Below, in pieces: positions 34,721 through 44,860 of a stretch of DNA of 64,000 nt. The position numbers and the translations under genes are program-made. Location: contig NZ_CANLZV010000003.1 of assembly GCF_947495665.1 (NCBI RefSeq), positions 1-64,000 of the forward strand. Direction: 5' to 3'. The DNA is from an uncultured Sunxiuqinia sp. GTDB taxonomy: Bacteria > Bacteroidota > Bacteroidia > Bacteroidales > Prolixibacteraceae. The notes beneath the pieces were generated by a model. The model was given only the letters and a program-made list of their open reading frames with translations. It was not told the origin of the DNA and did not search any database. How positions within the stretch are numbered: the stretch's first letter is position 1; every line of letters starts with the position of its first letter.

Positions 34721-35842
34721 TCAGTTGATTTCTTTTGCCCACCATCTTTTTTGAGGGAGTGTATCATCTAATGTGAAAATTTCTCCGATTGAAGGGGTGG
34801 CGATGGTGGTTTGCTGCTGGTTGCTGGCCGCCAGTAGCCGTTCAACAGGCTCAGTCCAGGGATGAATGCTGAGCTTGTATTTTGCCCAGTGAATGGGTAA
34901 CACAGCCTGTGCTTTTAAGTCGGCTGCAGCCTGTAGGGTTTCTTCAGGTGACATGTGAATGAAAGGCCAGTATGGACTGTACTGCCCGCATTCCAGCATG
35001 GCAATGTCAAAAGGACCGTATTTTCCCCCCAGGGTTTTGAATCCCGGAAAATAGCCGGAGTCTGCTCCAAAGAAGAGGCGTTTGCTTGATCCTGAAATGA
35101 CCCAGGAGGCCCATAAGGTCGAAAAGCGGTTGGTGAGCCCTCTTCCGGAAAAATGACGGGCAGGTGTTGCTGTCAGGCTGACTTGGTTGGTTAGCCAAAA
35201 TGTTTCTCCCCAATCCAATTCTGTTATTCGTTCGGGAGCAATGCCCCAGCGTTCGAGGTGGGCACCTACTCCCAAGGCAGTAAGAAAAGGGACTTTCTTA
35301 TTGCTTAATTTTTTTATGGTTTGATAGTCCAGATGATCGTAGTGGTCATGAGAGATTAAGACTAAGTCAACTTCCGGAAGGTCTTCAAGTGAATAATTTT
35401 CTGAATAAGCAAAAGCTTTGGTGCCTAGAAATGAAAACGGAGATACACGTTGGCTAAATACCGGATCGGTCAGAATAAGTTTGCCATCTATTTTAATTAG
35501 GAGCGTAGAATGCCCCAACCAGCATATACTCACTTCAGAAGGATCCTGATGAAAGCTTGACTTTTCAATAGGCAGAACCGCAATGGGACTTTGGGGGATC
35601 CGGTTTTCATTGTTCGAAAGAAATTCTTTTATTAGTTTGAAAAAGGGAACATCGTCAATTTGCATTTTGGTTTTCACCGGATTCTGGAATTGACCATTGC
35701 TGTAGTTGGGTGATTGCTGAATTCGGGACAAGCGCTCTTCCTTAGGTGCCGCTCCAAAAGAAGGATAAAGGCGAATAACCAGAAAGGCAATAACAATTAG
35801 AAAAAGGGTCGTGAGAAGAAGGATCATAATGATTTTTTTCAT
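34721..35842 (-). CDS. NAPE-PLD-like metallo-beta-lactamase-fold protein, membrane-anchored
   Basis: A 373-residue protein with an N-terminal hydrophobic helix (MILLLTTLFLIVIAFLVIRL) acting as an uncleaved anchor or signal, then a beta-lactamase-fold domain of the NAPE-PLD/UlaG class. The zinc site is LISHDHYDHLDY near residue 165, with WLGHSTLLIKIDG and ILTDPVFSQRVSPF upstream, TPARHFSGRG near 231, FFGADSGYFPGF near 257 and VLPIHWAKYKLS near 320. Related proteins hydrolyse N-acyl phosphatidylethanolamine; the bacterial substrate is usually unknown. It is probably on the outer face of the inner membrane. It lies upstream of nothing on its strand and ends near the tRNA. Confidence 0.85.
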   Translation of the reverse strand: MKKIIMILLLTTLFLIVIAFLVIRLYPSFGAAPKEERLSRIQQSPNYSNGQFQNPVKTKMQIDDVPFFKLIKEFLSNNENRIPQSPIAVLPIEKSSFHQDPSEVSICWLGHSTLLIKIDGKLILTDPVFSQRVSPFSFLGTKAFAYSENYSLEDLPEVDLVLISHDHYDHLDYQTIKKLSNKKVPFLTALGVGAHLERWGIAPERITELDWGETFWLTNQVSLTATPARHFSGRGLTNRFSTLWASWVISGSSKRLFFGADSGYFPGFKTLGGKYGPFDIAMLECGQYSPYWPFIHMSPEETLQAAADLKAQAVLPIHWAKYKLSIHPWTEPVERLLAASNQQQTTIATPSIGEIFTLDDTLPQKRWWAKEIN

Positions 35843-35890
35843 GATGCCTATGAAACAAGTTGGGGGCTAAAGAGTTTTTAGGGCGAAAAA

Positions 35891-35914
35891 AAAACCGCCT
35901 CGTGGGGCGGTTTA
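35891..35914 (-). terminator. Intrinsic terminator of rpoD
   Basis: On the minus strand AACCGCC and GGCGGTT pair around a 6-base loop and run into nine T. It lies just past the rpoD stop codon. Confidence 0.85.
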
Positions 35915-35924
35915 AAAGAATCTT

Positions 35925-36785
35925 TTATCCAAGATATGTTTTCAGCAATTTGCTTCTGGATGTATGACGCAATCGACGGATTGCTTTTTCTTTTATCTGA
36001 CGAACCCTTTCGCGGGTTAGCCCAAATCTTTCTCCAATTTCTTCCAGGGTCATTTCCTGGCAGCCAATTCCAAAGAACATCCTAATGATGTCACTTTCAC
36101 GTTCTGTAAGGGTAGCAAGAGCGCGTTCAATTTCACGGGCAAGCGATTCCATCATCAGACTACGGTCTGCATTTGGGGAATCGTTGTTGACCAACACATC
36201 GAGCAAGCTGTTGTCTTCTCCTTCAACAAAAGGAGCGTCAACAGAAATGTGGCGACCGGAAACTCTCAAGGTGTCTGCAACCTTCTCAGGTGGCAATTCC
36301 AGCGAGTCTGCGAGTTCCTCAGGAGATGGTTTACGTTCGTTCTCTTGTTCGAATTTTGAAAAAGCTTTGTTGATTTTATTCAACGAACCTACCTGGTTAA
36401 GCGGTAATCGAACAATACGCGACTGTTCAGCCAAAGCCTGAAGGATAGATTGACGGATCCACCAAACAGCATAGGAAATGAACTTAAACCCACGGGTTTC
36501 GTCAAACTTTTCAGCGGCTTTAATCAGTCCCAGGTTTCCCTCGTTAATTAAGTCGGGAAGGCTTAAGCCTTGGTTTTGGTACTGCTTCGCTACTGAAACT
36601 ACGAAACGTAAGTTTGCGCGAGTCAGTTTTTCCAGCGCATGCTGATCGCCTTTTTTAATCCGCTGCGCCAACTCAACTTCCTCTTCAACTGTAATCAGAT
36701 CCTCCTTGCCAATTTCTTGCAAATACTTGTCAAGTGAAGCACTCTCACGGTTGGTAATCGATTTTGTAATCTTTAATTGTCTCAT
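35925..36785 (-). CDS. rpoD: Primary RNA polymerase sigma factor, Bacteroidota type
   Basis: The housekeeping sigma-70 of Bacteroidota, 286 residues, lacking the long region 1.1 and spacer of E. coli RpoD. Region 1.2/2.1 starts [17 protein letters not shown]; region 2 shows [20 protein letters not shown] and [15 protein letters not shown]; region 3 is [13 protein letters not shown]; region 4.2 ends [20 protein letters not shown]. It recognises TTTG/TAnnTTTG promoters, of which this window has several. The in-frame ATG at 36812 precedes the true start: the -7 element at 36810-36817 overlaps it, so MRQLKITKS at 36785 is chosen. Confidence 0.95.
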   Translation of the reverse strand: MRQLKITKSITNRESASLDKYLQEIGKEDLITVEEEVELAQRIKKGDQHALEKLTRANLRFVVSVAKQYQNQGLSLPDLINEGNLGLIKAAEKFDETRGFKFISYAVWWIRQSILQALAEQSRIVRLPLNQVGSLNKINKAFSKFEQENERKPSPEELADSLELPPEKVADTLRVSGRHISVDAPFVEGEDNSLLDVLVNNDSPNADRSLMMESLAREIERALATLTERESDIIRMFFGIGCQEMTLEEIGERFGLTRERVRQIKEKAIRRLRHTSRSKLLKTYLG

Positions 36786-36809
36786 ATACCCTTCTAAAAA
36801 AAAATCGTG

Positions 36810-36841
36810 CAAATATAGACTTTTAAGGTCAATAATTCAAA
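36810..36841 (-). promoter_or_regulatory. Promoter of rpoD
   Basis: On the minus strand TTTG (36838-36841), a 20-bp spacer and TATATTTG (36810-36817) match the Bacteroidota consensus TTTG-N19/21-TAnnTTTG. It is the best promoter match in the window, 24 bp before the start codon. Confidence 0.8.
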
Positions 36842-36901
36842 TGAATGCCCAGCTTTGGTTAAAGCCTTTTGGTTTGTTAATTCTATGTGAATTATGGATG
36901 A

Positions 36902-38347
36902 TTAATTCATGCCAAACACAAAGTAGGCTGGTTCTCCGTTTGAATATAAACCTTCAATTAATACTCCGCCTTTAGCCTGACTGACAATGCGTTTAAAATC
37001 ATTAACCGCATTGACCGCCTCCTTGTTCACGTCCGTGATGATAAAACCTTCCTTCAGACCAGCGTCTTTCAGTTTGCCTTTATCCAAGTTGGTGATTTTT
37101 ATTCCATGGCTTAAGCGTAGTTGGTATTTCTCCTTGTCTGACAACTCATCAAATTTAGCACCAAGAAAAATATTGTCACTAGCTTTGATGATTTCTGTAT
37201 CTCCGTGCATGTTACGGAGGGTCACTTCAAATTGTTTCGGTTTGTTGTCTCTTTTTATCAAAATTTTTACAACATCGCCTGGACGGTGTTTGCTAATTTG
37301 TTCCTGCAGTTGAGCAGTTGAATTGACTTTCACACCATCGACACTGATAATCACATCTTCATTTTCAATTCCTGCTTCTTCGGCAGCACTGTTTTCATTG
37401 ACTTTTCCAATAAAGACGCCTTCGATTTTATCCAGCTTATATTCTTCGGCAACTTCAGCCGTTACATCGCCTATGTTAACCCCAAGTAAAGCCCGTTGAA
37501 CCTGCCCGTATTGCTTGAGGTCATCCACAACTTTGGCTACAATCGAAGCGGGTACTGCAAAAGAATATCCTGTGTACGAACCGGTTCTGGAGGCAATGGC
37601 CGTGTTGATTCCCACCAGCTCACCATTCATATTCACCAATGCTCCACCACTGTTCCCGGGGTTAACAGCAGCATCGGTCTGAATGAATGATTCAATTCCC
37701 ATATCGGCGCGATTAATGCCAATGTTTCGGCTTTTGGCACTAACAATTCCTGCTGTTACTGTGGAGGTTAATTCAAATGGGTTTCCAACAGCCAATACCC
37801 ATTCGCCAAGTTTTAAGGCGTCTGAATTTCCGAACTTCAGGAAAGGCAGGTTTTTCTCATCTATTTTAAGAACCGCAATGTCGGTTGTTGGATCAGCACC
37901 AATCAATTGAGCTTCGAACTGTCGGTTGTCGTTCAGTACTACCTGTATGTCGTCGGCATCATCAATCACGTGGTTGTTGGTTACAATGTAGCCATCGCTG
38001 CTTAGGATCACTCCAGATCCGGCTCCTTGCCTGATTTGAGGTTGCTGTTGCTGATAGCGGTCGCCATAGAACCACTCATAAAACGGGTTACTATGGAATT
38101 GTCTGGCTTGTTGTGTTGAGCTTACTTTTACGTGAACAACAGCATGCACTGAACTTTCAGCGGCATAGGTCAGATCTGGTGCCTCTCCTTGCGGCGCCGA
38201 AGGTAAGCTGGCATATCGTATGGATTGTTCCTGTGGAACAGTTACAATTTGAGGTTTTGCAAAGAAAGTATTGTATGCCCAAACGGCAATAAAAGCACTA
38301 AAAAGTGCAACCACGAAGGTTAATCCAATTCTTTTATAATCTTTCAT
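36902..38347 (-). CDS. HtrA/Deg-family periplasmic serine protease
   Basis: A 481-residue trypsin-like protease for envelope protein quality control. An N-terminal signal or anchor helix (IGLTFVVALFSAFIAVWAY) is followed by the protease domain with the catalytic triad visible: His in IVTNNHVID near residue 125, Asp in TTDIAVLKI near 155 and Ser in DAAVNPGNSGGALV near 236. Two PDZ domains follow, the first near 290-385 (LLGVNIGDV, GIENEDVIISVDGVKV) and a shorter second near 400-480 (GIKITNLDKGKLKDAGLKEG). The layout matches DegP/DegQ. It lies on the same strand as rpoD with 116 bp between, and the -7-like signals there suggest separate transcription. Confidence 0.93.
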   Translation of the reverse strand: MKDYKRIGLTFVVALFSAFIAVWAYNTFFAKPQIVTVPQEQSIRYASLPSAPQGEAPDLTYAAESSVHAVVHVKVSSTQQARQFHSNPFYEWFYGDRYQQQQPQIRQGAGSGVILSSDGYIVTNNHVIDDADDIQVVLNDNRQFEAQLIGADPTTDIAVLKIDEKNLPFLKFGNSDALKLGEWVLAVGNPFELTSTVTAGIVSAKSRNIGINRADMGIESFIQTDAAVNPGNSGGALVNMNGELVGINTAIASRTGSYTGYSFAVPASIVAKVVDDLKQYGQVQRALLGVNIGDVTAEVAEEYKLDKIEGVFIGKVNENSAAEEAGIENEDVIISVDGVKVNSTAQLQEQISKHRPGDVVKILIKRDNKPKQFEVTLRNMHGDTEIIKASDNIFLGAKFDELSDKEKYQLRLSHGIKITNLDKGKLKDAGLKEGFIITDVNKEAVNAVNDFKRIVSQAKGGVLIEGLYSNGEPAYFVFGMN

Positions 38348-38653
38348 GTTGTGTTTATTTTAAGATTAATAGCTCTTTCTAAACGTGCTAATTTAACACA
38401 TAAAGAGTGCCAGTGTTTTTCTGTTTTTGTTTCATTTGAATTGTTTAACATGTTTTAACAGCTTTGGGTGGTTTAAAGGGCTTGATTCATAGGAGTGTTT
38501 GCTGAATCTCGTACAAATTTACCTAGTAGACATACTATAAATTTCCTATTGAATAACAGGCATTTGTTTGCTTGTGATACTGACATTATTTCATTATAAT
38601 AGCTTAACTTTGTATGAAAATTGAAAACTTAGTCATTTTACTTTTTAGCGTGA
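38348..38653. other. Divergent promoter region between HtrA and the Cache kinase
   Basis: AT-rich, no coding frame. AACATGTT at 38447-38454 is a perfect palindrome inside a longer near-symmetric stretch (TGTTTAACATGTTTTAACA), a plausible operator. A plus-strand -7 element is at 38605-38612. Confidence 0.45.
38605..38612 (+). promoter_or_regulatory. -7 promoter element of the Cache-domain kinase
   Basis: TAACTTTG matches TAnnTTTG exactly, 41 bp before the ATG at 38654. The -33 region is not clear. Confidence 0.5.
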
Positions 38654-40696
38654 ATGGGGGAACAGGTAACCACTAAAAAGATTACTTCCAGAAGTTTAAC
38701 AGTCACAATACGCAATATTGTCATTGTTTCTACTTTGTTGATGACGGTTTTTATTGCTAGTCTCATCAGCATCCATGAGTATTTGATTTTCCGGGACACA
38801 GCACGCCAGCAGCAAGAAATGTATTTTAAAGAGCACAAGTCGTTCATTCGAGATCTGATTGATATTGAAGTTGAATACATTGTCAGTCAGCGGCGTTTTT
38901 TCGATGAGCGAATCACTCAGCGTGTCAGGGAAAATGTTTACAATGCCCATAGCTTGGCCGAGAAAATCTATTTAGAGTATGGTAGTCATTATGATGAAAA
39001 GACGCTGAAGAAGCTAATTGTTGATGCGGTTTCTGCCATAAAAACACCAAGCCCTTACATGGATGTGTTTATTAATGATCTGGAAGGGACAGGCATTTAT
39101 TACCCCGGAAAACCTGACTATTCCGGTAAGGATTTGCTTGAGCATACGGATATGCATGGCAATTCAGTTGTTCAACGAGAGTTGGATGTTTTATCCGTTG
39201 GGGATGAAGGCTATGTGCGCTACGGAGAGGATGATCAGCTCATTTTAGAGGATACTTTGCCCGAGAATAAAGTCGTTTTTGTGAAGAAGCTGGAGGCCTT
39301 GAATTGGTACTTTGGCTCAAAAACTTACCTGGAAGATTATTACGATACGTTTAGAAATGAAATTGCCCGTAAGATAAGTGGTGATCACTTTCGATACGGA
39401 GGATATGTTTTTGTCAATGAAACGGATGGGACTCCCATTGTTATGGATGGGGAGGTTTATAAGGGGGATTTTAATTTTCTGGATGGAAGTGATCCTGATA
39501 AGATGGCTGTTTTCGAGCAGGAGCTGGAGTTGACCATGGCCTCTCCCGAAGGAGATTATTTGTTGTATGATTGGATTAAGGTGGGCACGGGGCAAAAAAT
39601 TCCCAAAATATCATTTGTAAGATTGGTTCCTGAATGCAATTGGTTTGTTGGAGGGGGATTCTTCCTGGATGAGATTTTAAGTGAAATCAGTCACCAGAAG
39701 GAAAAGTTAAGGAATGAATTAATTAAAAATTTAGCGATCCTCTTTTTAGTTTTATTGATGATTGTCTTTGTGCAGCTTCTGGTTGTTTATCGGTTTAATG
39801 CTAATTTCTTAGCTGATTACAGCAATTTTACCAGGTTTTTTCAGACCGGAAAGCATCATTATAAAACCATTGAAGCGGGGCAATTGTACTTTGATGAGTT
39901 CAGAAGCATGGGGGAAGTAGCCAATGAAATGATTCACGAAAGACAAAGGGTGCATCGAGAGTTGGTTCAGGAGCAAAAAAAGGCAGAGGAATCGGATCGG
40001 TTAAAGACGGCATTTTTGGCCAATATGTCGCACGAAATCCGAACACCCATGAATGCAATTCTTGGTTTTTCAAGTCTGTTGAACGAGTTAGAGCTTACAG
40101 AAGAAGAAAAAAGGAATTATTTAAGGTTAATTGAGAAGAATGGCGAGGTTTTGCTTCAGCTGATCAGCGATATTATGGATATTTCTAAAATTGAATCCGA
40201 TCAGTTGAAAGTTAACCCTGAGGAGTTTTTGCTTCACGAGTTGCTTGAAGAAGAATTGTGGAATTATACCGAGTTGGCTGCACATCTGGAAAATAAAGAT
40301 ATTCAATTCAAGCTGGAAAATAACTTGCCTGAAAATTACAAGATCCGAACGGATAAGTTACGGTTGAAACAGGTATTGGACAATTTAATCGGCAATGCTT
40401 TCAAATTCACGCAAGCAGGGAGTGTTGTTTTGCGGGTAAACAAACGTGCTTCGTGGGTACATTTTAGTATTCAGGATACCGGAATCGGTATTTCAGCTGA
40501 CGACATAGACCAGATTTTTAAACGCTTTACCCAAGCCCGAACCCATGCTCAGAAAAACTATGGGGGAACAGGCTTAGGTCTGGCTATTTCCAAGCGAATT
40601 GTTCATTTGCTGGGGGGTGATATTGGAGTAAAGTCCATCCCGGGAAAAGGCTCCGATTTTTATTTTTACATTCCGGAAAGCCTGAGAAGCAAATAG
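38654..40696 (+). CDS. Cache-domain sensor histidine kinase
   Basis: A 680-residue inner-membrane kinase. Helix 1 is at about 20-40 (IVIVSTLLMTVFIASLISI), then a periplasmic sensor of about 310 residues of Cache type (YMDVFINDLEGTGIYYPG, VVQRELDVLSVGDEGYVRYG, ending RLVPECNWFVGGGFF), which usually binds small organic acids or amino acids. Helix 2 is at about 358-378. The HisKA domain carries the phospho-acceptor His460 in FLANMSHEIRTPMNA; HATPase boxes follow (QVLDNLIGNAFKFT, IQDTGIGIS, GGTGLGLAIS). No receiver domain is fused and no response regulator is adjacent, so the partner is elsewhere. The nearest regulator in the window is the sigma-54 type at 45784. Confidence 0.92.
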   Translation: MGEQVTTKKITSRSLTVTIRNIVIVSTLLMTVFIASLISIHEYLIFRDTARQQQEMYFKEHKSFIRDLIDIEVEYIVSQRRFFDERITQRVRENVYNAHSLAEKIYLEYGSHYDEKTLKKLIVDAVSAIKTPSPYMDVFINDLEGTGIYYPGKPDYSGKDLLEHTDMHGNSVVQRELDVLSVGDEGYVRYGEDDQLILEDTLPENKVVFVKKLEALNWYFGSKTYLEDYYDTFRNEIARKISGDHFRYGGYVFVNETDGTPIVMDGEVYKGDFNFLDGSDPDKMAVFEQELELTMASPEGDYLLYDWIKVGTGQKIPKISFVRLVPECNWFVGGGFFLDEILSEISHQKEKLRNELIKNLAILFLVLLMIVFVQLLVVYRFNANFLADYSNFTRFFQTGKHHYKTIEAGQLYFDEFRSMGEVANEMIHERQRVHRELVQEQKKAEESDRLKTAFLANMSHEIRTPMNAILGFSSLLNELELTEEEKRNYLRLIEKNGEVLLQLISDIMDISKIESDQLKVNPEEFLLHELLEEELWNYTELAAHLENKDIQFKLENNLPENYKIRTDKLRLKQVLDNLIGNAFKFTQAGSVVLRVNKRASWVHFSIQDTGIGISADDIDQIFKRFTQARTHAQKNYGGTGLGLAISKRIVHLLGGDIGVKSIPGKGSDFYFYIPESLRSK

Positions 40697-40718
40697 AAAA
40701 AAACAGAAAGGAGCTTGA

Positions 40719-41252
40719 TTAGATCTTTAGCTGATCTTCCAGTATTTTCTTTAATTGGTTGAATTCATCTTCGTTAAAACCAGTTGAGCTGTAAATAATT
40801 TTTCCATCCCGATCGATCAGGTAATTTCTGGGAATGAATTGCTCGGCAAATTTTGCATAGACTTGTCTTTCCGGATCAGCAATAAAATCGAGTGAAAAGT
40901 CCTTTTCGACCTTAAATGCGGCCAGCTCTTCCTTGGAGTGCTCACGTCCAATCACTAAAAGCGTGAAATTGGGGTTGTCTTGGTATTTTTCAAAAATGTC
41001 TTGTTGAATGTGTGGAAGCTCCTTTAAACAGGGGCCGCACCAGGTGGCAAAAAAGGTAACCATAACCACTTGTCCTTTTAATTCGGACACTGACTTTTCC
41101 ATTCCTTCAGCATTGGTATATGTGAATGCGGGAACTTGTTGGCCAACATGGACCAAGCTGGCCTTATCTTCCGGGCTTTGACAACCAGAAAAGAGGGTGA
41201 AAACAGTTAGCAAAAGACTGGCGAAAATGGGAGTCTTGTAATGGCGTGTCAT
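40719..41252 (-). CDS. TlpA-type thioredoxin-fold lipoprotein
   Basis: A 177-residue envelope thiol-disulfide protein. The lipobox is TLFSGC near residue 24, and the redox motif WCGPC lies in VTFFATWCGPCLKELPHI. The cis-Pro segment is in QFIPRNYLIDRDGKIIY near 145, as in TlpA/ResA. It probably reduces disulfides or supports cytochrome c maturation on the periplasmic side. The ATG at 41252 (MTRHYKTP) gives a normal lipoprotein signal; the longer frame to 41276 adds residues outside it. It converges on the Cache kinase with a 22-bp gap and follows purC in the same direction. Confidence 0.85.
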   Translation of the reverse strand: MTRHYKTPIFASLLLTVFTLFSGCQSPEDKASLVHVGQQVPAFTYTNAEGMEKSVSELKGQVVMVTFFATWCGPCLKELPHIQQDIFEKYQDNPNFTLLVIGREHSKEELAAFKVEKDFSLDFIADPERQVYAKFAEQFIPRNYLIDRDGKIIYSSTGFNEDEFNQLKKILEDQLKI

Positions 41253-41296
41253 AATAAAGATGTATTGAATGGACAATTGGTGCTAGGGTAAAATCA

Positions 41297-41327
41297 TAAA
41301 AAACTTCCGGATTTTTACCCGGAAGTT
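41297..41327 (-). terminator. Intrinsic terminator after purC
   Basis: On the minus strand AACTTCCGG (41327-41319) pairs with CCGGAAGTT (41310-41302) around an 8-base loop and is followed by TTTTTTAT. It separates phoH-purC from the TlpA-type gene. Confidence 0.85.
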
Positions 41328-41352
41328 TCAGCGGTGTGTATGTCGTTTTTAG

Positions 41353-42300
41353 TTACAGCGACTTTAGAAATGCATTCACGTTTTTCTCAATGCGATCGTT
41401 GATTGCTTCGGTTTCTGACTTAACAAAAGAATCTCCCGTGATGTTTTCAAACAATTCGATGTAGCGTTCAGAAACGGAGCTGACAAAAGCTTCATCCATT
41501 ACAGGAATTTGTTGCCCGTCTTTTCCCTGGAAACCATTCTCAATCAGCCATTGGCGAACAAATTCTTTGGATAATTGCTTTTGATTTTCTCCTTTTTGAA
41601 GACGTTCTTCGTAGCCATCAGCATAGAAATAGCGGGAAGAGTCTGGGGTGTGAATCTCGTCAATCAGGAAGATTTTGCCATCTTTTTTTCCAAACTCATA
41701 TTTGGTGTCGACCAGAATCAGTCCTTTTTCTGCTGCTATTTCGGTACCGCGCTGGAATAATTTACGGGTGTAGTCTTCCAGCATTTCATATTCTTCTTTG
41801 TTCACCAAACCTTGGGCAATAATGTCCTCGCGCGAAATATCCTCATCGTGGCCTTCGTCTGCTTTGGTTGTTGGTGTTAGGATCGGCTGGTCGAACTTCT
41901 GATTTTCAACCATCCCATCAGGCATCGGAACGCCACAGAGGGTGCGTTTGCCATCGCGGTATTCCCGCCAGGCATGGCCTGTCAGGTAGCCCCGGATCAC
42001 CATTTCTACCTTGAAAGGCTCGCAGTGGTGGCCTACGGTTACATTGGGGTCCGGAGTCGCAATTTTCCAGTTTGGAACAATGTCGGCAGTTGCATCCAAG
42101 GATTTGGCTGCAATTTGGTTCAGCACTTGTCCTTTGTAAGGAATTCCTTCAGGCAATACCACATCAAAAGCTGAGATGCGATCAGAAACAACCATCACCA
42201 GGTATTCATCGTTGATGTTGTAAACATCGCGCACTTTGCCATGATAGACATTTTTTTGCTTCGGAAAGTTAAAATCAGTTCTTGTTAATGCTTTCGTCAT
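41353..42300 (-). CDS. purC: Phosphoribosylaminoimidazole-succinocarboxamide synthase
   Basis: Joins aspartate to CAIR with ATP, step 8 of inosine monophosphate synthesis. At 315 residues it belongs to the longer SAICAR synthase class found in many Bacteroidota and yeast. Motifs are [28 protein letters not shown] near the N-terminus (segments GKVRDVYN and SDRISAFD), [16 protein letters not shown] near 87 and [11 protein letters not shown] near 205, with [14 protein letters not shown] near 225. Its first codons overlap the end of phoH by 26 bp, so the two are co-transcribed and probably translationally coupled. No other pur genes are adjacent. Confidence 0.95.
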   Translation of the reverse strand: MTKALTRTDFNFPKQKNVYHGKVRDVYNINDEYLVMVVSDRISAFDVVLPEGIPYKGQVLNQIAAKSLDATADIVPNWKIATPDPNVTVGHHCEPFKVEMVIRGYLTGHAWREYRDGKRTLCGVPMPDGMVENQKFDQPILTPTTKADEGHDEDISREDIIAQGLVNKEEYEMLEDYTRKLFQRGTEIAAEKGLILVDTKYEFGKKDGKIFLIDEIHTPDSSRYFYADGYEERLQKGENQKQLSKEFVRQWLIENGFQGKDGQQIPVMDEAFVSSVSERYIELFENITGDSFVKSETEAINDRIEKNVNAFLKSL

Positions 42301-43294
42301 TTTTGTCGTTTTTATCTTTTTTATATGCTTCTTTCTTTGCTAACTCTTTCTGGTAATATTGGTCGTAGGCATTGACAATGTCACGCACTAGTCGGTGACG
42401 AACAATGTCATTGGCATCAAACTGAACAAACGAAATGTCCTTGATGTTCTTCAAAATTTTCTTAGCCTGAACCAAGCCGGATTGGTGAACCGAAGGCAGG
42501 TCGATCTGCGTCTCGTCGCCGGTTATAATGAATTTGGCATTCATCCCCATTCGGGTTAAAAACATCTTCAGCTGATTGAGCGTTGTGTTTTGCGCCTCGT
42601 CCAGAATCACAAAGGCATCGCTCAGTGTACGTCCGCGCATAAAGGCCAGCGGGGCAATCTGGATGATGCCGTCTTTCATAAATTCTTCCAGCTTTTTGGC
42701 GGGTATCATGTCCTGCAAGGCATCGTAAAGCGGTTGCAGGTACGGATCAATTTTCTCCTTTAAATCTCCGGGCAGAAAGCCCAGACGTTCGCCGGCTTCA
42801 ACGGCCGGCCGGCTTAAAATAATTCGTTTGATTTCCCGGTTTTTCAGTGCCCGAACAGCCAATGCAATGGCCGTATAGGTTTTGCCGGTACCGGCAGGGC
42901 CAATGGCAAAAATCAGGTCAGCGGTTTTGCTTTCTTCCACCAACACCCGTTGGTTAGGGGTTTTAGCACGAATGGGTTTCCCGTTGATGCCATGCAGCAG
43001 CACTTCTTTGGGATTTTCAAATTCAACCTCAAGCTGAGAGAAATCGTTGTTCATGACCTGATTAATGGTGTCCAGGCTTAAAACATTAAATTGGTGATAA
43101 TGATCCATTAAAAGGTGAAACTTTTTTTCAAAAGCTTCGCTTTCGGTCTCATCGCCTTGTATGATTAACTGATTGCCTCGGCTGACAATGTTTAGTTTTG
43201 GAAAGTATGTTTTGATCAGGTCGATTTTGGTGTTGTTTACACCGTAAAACTCCAGAGGGTCAACTCCTTCGAGATATATTTGTTTTTCAAACAT
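42275..43294 (-). CDS. phoH: PhoH-family ATPase
   Basis: A 339-residue cytoplasmic P-loop ATPase of the PhoH/PhoL class, linked in other bacteria to RNA metabolism and ribosome maturation (commonly near ybeY). Walker A is [17 protein letters not shown] near residue 133, Walker B is [16 protein letters not shown] near 232, and the [14 protein letters not shown] segment follows. The N-terminal 100 residues ([20 protein letters not shown]) resemble a KH-like nucleic acid domain. The C-terminus is a Lys, Asp and Asn rich tail ([15 protein letters not shown]). It starts an operon with purC, overlapping it by 26 bp. Confidence 0.92.
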   Translation of the reverse strand: MFEKQIYLEGVDPLEFYGVNNTKIDLIKTYFPKLNIVSRGNQLIIQGDETESEAFEKKFHLLMDHYHQFNVLSLDTINQVMNNDFSQLEVEFENPKEVLLHGINGKPIRAKTPNQRVLVEESKTADLIFAIGPAGTGKTYTAIALAVRALKNREIKRIILSRPAVEAGERLGFLPGDLKEKIDPYLQPLYDALQDMIPAKKLEEFMKDGIIQIAPLAFMRGRTLSDAFVILDEAQNTTLNQLKMFLTRMGMNAKFIITGDETQIDLPSVHQSGLVQAKKILKNIKDISFVQFDANDIVRHRLVRDIVNAYDQYYQKELAKKEAYKKDKNDKNDESINKN

Positions 43295-43378
43295 TAGAAT
43301 TGTTTCAAGTCACTTACACTAACAGCAAAAATAGCAAAAATGTTGGTAGTTGCCGGAAAAATATGAGGGTGCATACGG

Positions 43379-44860
43379 TCATTTTTGGGAAGGTAGTTCC
43401 GGAGTTTGTGCAATCCGAATCAGTAAGTTTTCAATCAACCTGATGGCATTCTGCTGGCTGCCGGAAAAATTATTCAGGAAAATGGCAAACAGCATTTTTT
43501 GATTGTGATAACTGGTTAGCTCTCCGGCATAGCAACGCACCCGGGTCATACTGCCGCTCTTGGCCCGCAAGCTTTCTCCCGGGAAGTTGACCGGATTGAA
43601 GAAGTAAAGTGTTCCGTTGGGTACCGAAGGAAGCGTTTGAAAAAAATCTTGGCCATAGCTGCTGTTGGATTTCATCTCGTACAAGATGTTAACCAGTTGG
43701 TTGGTTGTTAAAGCATTGAAATGGGATAAGCCGCTGCCATCAGCCATGAAAAAGCCTTTGGTGTCGATACCTCTTTTTTCCCAGAAATCGGAAATCACGT
43801 CAATTCCTTTTTGCGTTGAACCTTCTCCATGAATTAAAAAGGCCAGGTATTTTAGCAAATGCTCCGAAAAGAGATTGACACTTTCGTGGTTGATTACCCG
43901 GATGATTTCCAGTAGCTCAGGGGAGCGGGTGATGGCAAGTGGTTGCAACTGACGATTGGCCTGCCGCTGGGCTTGGTTTTGAATGAACCCATTTAGGCTG
44001 ATGTTGGCTTTTTTCATTCGGTCCAAAAGATCCCAGGCCAGCAAAAACGGGGGATTGGGGATAGCTGCTTTGATCTTGAAATCGGTTCTGCCTTTCGGAA
44101 TGGTTCCCCGAATGATTTGTTGGTTCGACCGGGGGGCTCCGTAAACATAGGCCAGGTCGCGATTGCGGTTGGACGATAGCACCTTGTTTTGTAATTCCAG
44201 GCCCGGAATAAAAGGCGTGGTATAGTTTACCGAAGTTGGCTGTCCGGCTTGGTTGGGTGAGCTGAAATGAATGGTGTACAGGTTGTCGTAAACAGAAAGC
44301 GCATAGGTTCCGGCACCATAATAGTTCCCCAAGTCTTCCCAGATCCAGGTGTCAGGGATGGGCTGTTCTTCAAAAATAGTCGCGTCAGTAATGAGGTTGC
44401 CGGTGATGTGGGTAATGTTGGCTTTTTTTAACTGATCGACCCATTGATCCAGAAAGTGGTTTTGTAGGTAATGCTCCTTGAAATAGGCAGACCCTAAAGC
44501 CGGGTCGCCTCCACCCACAATGACCAGGTCGCCCCAAAGCGTGTCGTTTTTGATTTCGCCGGAATAGGCCAGGCGGGTTTCAAAACAAAAGTCGGGGCCG
44601 AGCATTTCAAGTGCGGTGGCTGTGGTTACCAACTTTAGGGTTGACCCTGGCACCAGGCTTAACTGGGGCGATGTTTGTGCCAGAATTTTACCGGTTTCAG
44701 AGTCTTTTAAATAAATGCCAACGCTGGCATGTTCTAAGTTTGGATTCTTCAGCCATAGGTCGATCTCATGCTTCAGTGAATTCTGAACTTCCTGCGATCT
44801 GCTAATCCCGCTAAGGCAGGTAATGAGCAAACTTATAAAAACGAACCTGATTGTGATCAT
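43379..44860 (-). CDS. dacB: D-alanyl-D-alanine carboxypeptidase/endopeptidase (PBP4 type)
   Basis: A 493-residue class C penicillin-binding protein that trims or cleaves peptidoglycan cross-links in the periplasm. A signal peptide (FVFISLLITCLSGIS) is followed by the active-site motifs: SxxK as Ser73-T-L-Lys76 in PGSTLKLVTT, SxN as SVNLFSEHLLKYL near 320 and KTG as KSGSM near 432. The region between the first two motifs holds the extra domains typical of PBP4 (GDLVIVGGGDPALGS near 110). Its start is divergent from the small exported protein at 45266. Family length (about 480) fits. Confidence 0.92.
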   Translation of the reverse strand: MITIRFVFISLLITCLSGISRSQEVQNSLKHEIDLWLKNPNLEHASVGIYLKDSETGKILAQTSPQLSLVPGSTLKLVTTATALEMLGPDFCFETRLAYSGEIKNDTLWGDLVIVGGGDPALGSAYFKEHYLQNHFLDQWVDQLKKANITHITGNLITDATIFEEQPIPDTWIWEDLGNYYGAGTYALSVYDNLYTIHFSSPNQAGQPTSVNYTTPFIPGLELQNKVLSSNRNRDLAYVYGAPRSNQQIIRGTIPKGRTDFKIKAAIPNPPFLLAWDLLDRMKKANISLNGFIQNQAQRQANRQLQPLAITRSPELLEIIRVINHESVNLFSEHLLKYLAFLIHGEGSTQKGIDVISDFWEKRGIDTKGFFMADGSGLSHFNALTTNQLVNILYEMKSNSSYGQDFFQTLPSVPNGTLYFFNPVNFPGESLRAKSGSMTRVRCYAGELTSYHNQKMLFAIFLNNFSGSQQNAIRLIENLLIRIAQTPELPSQK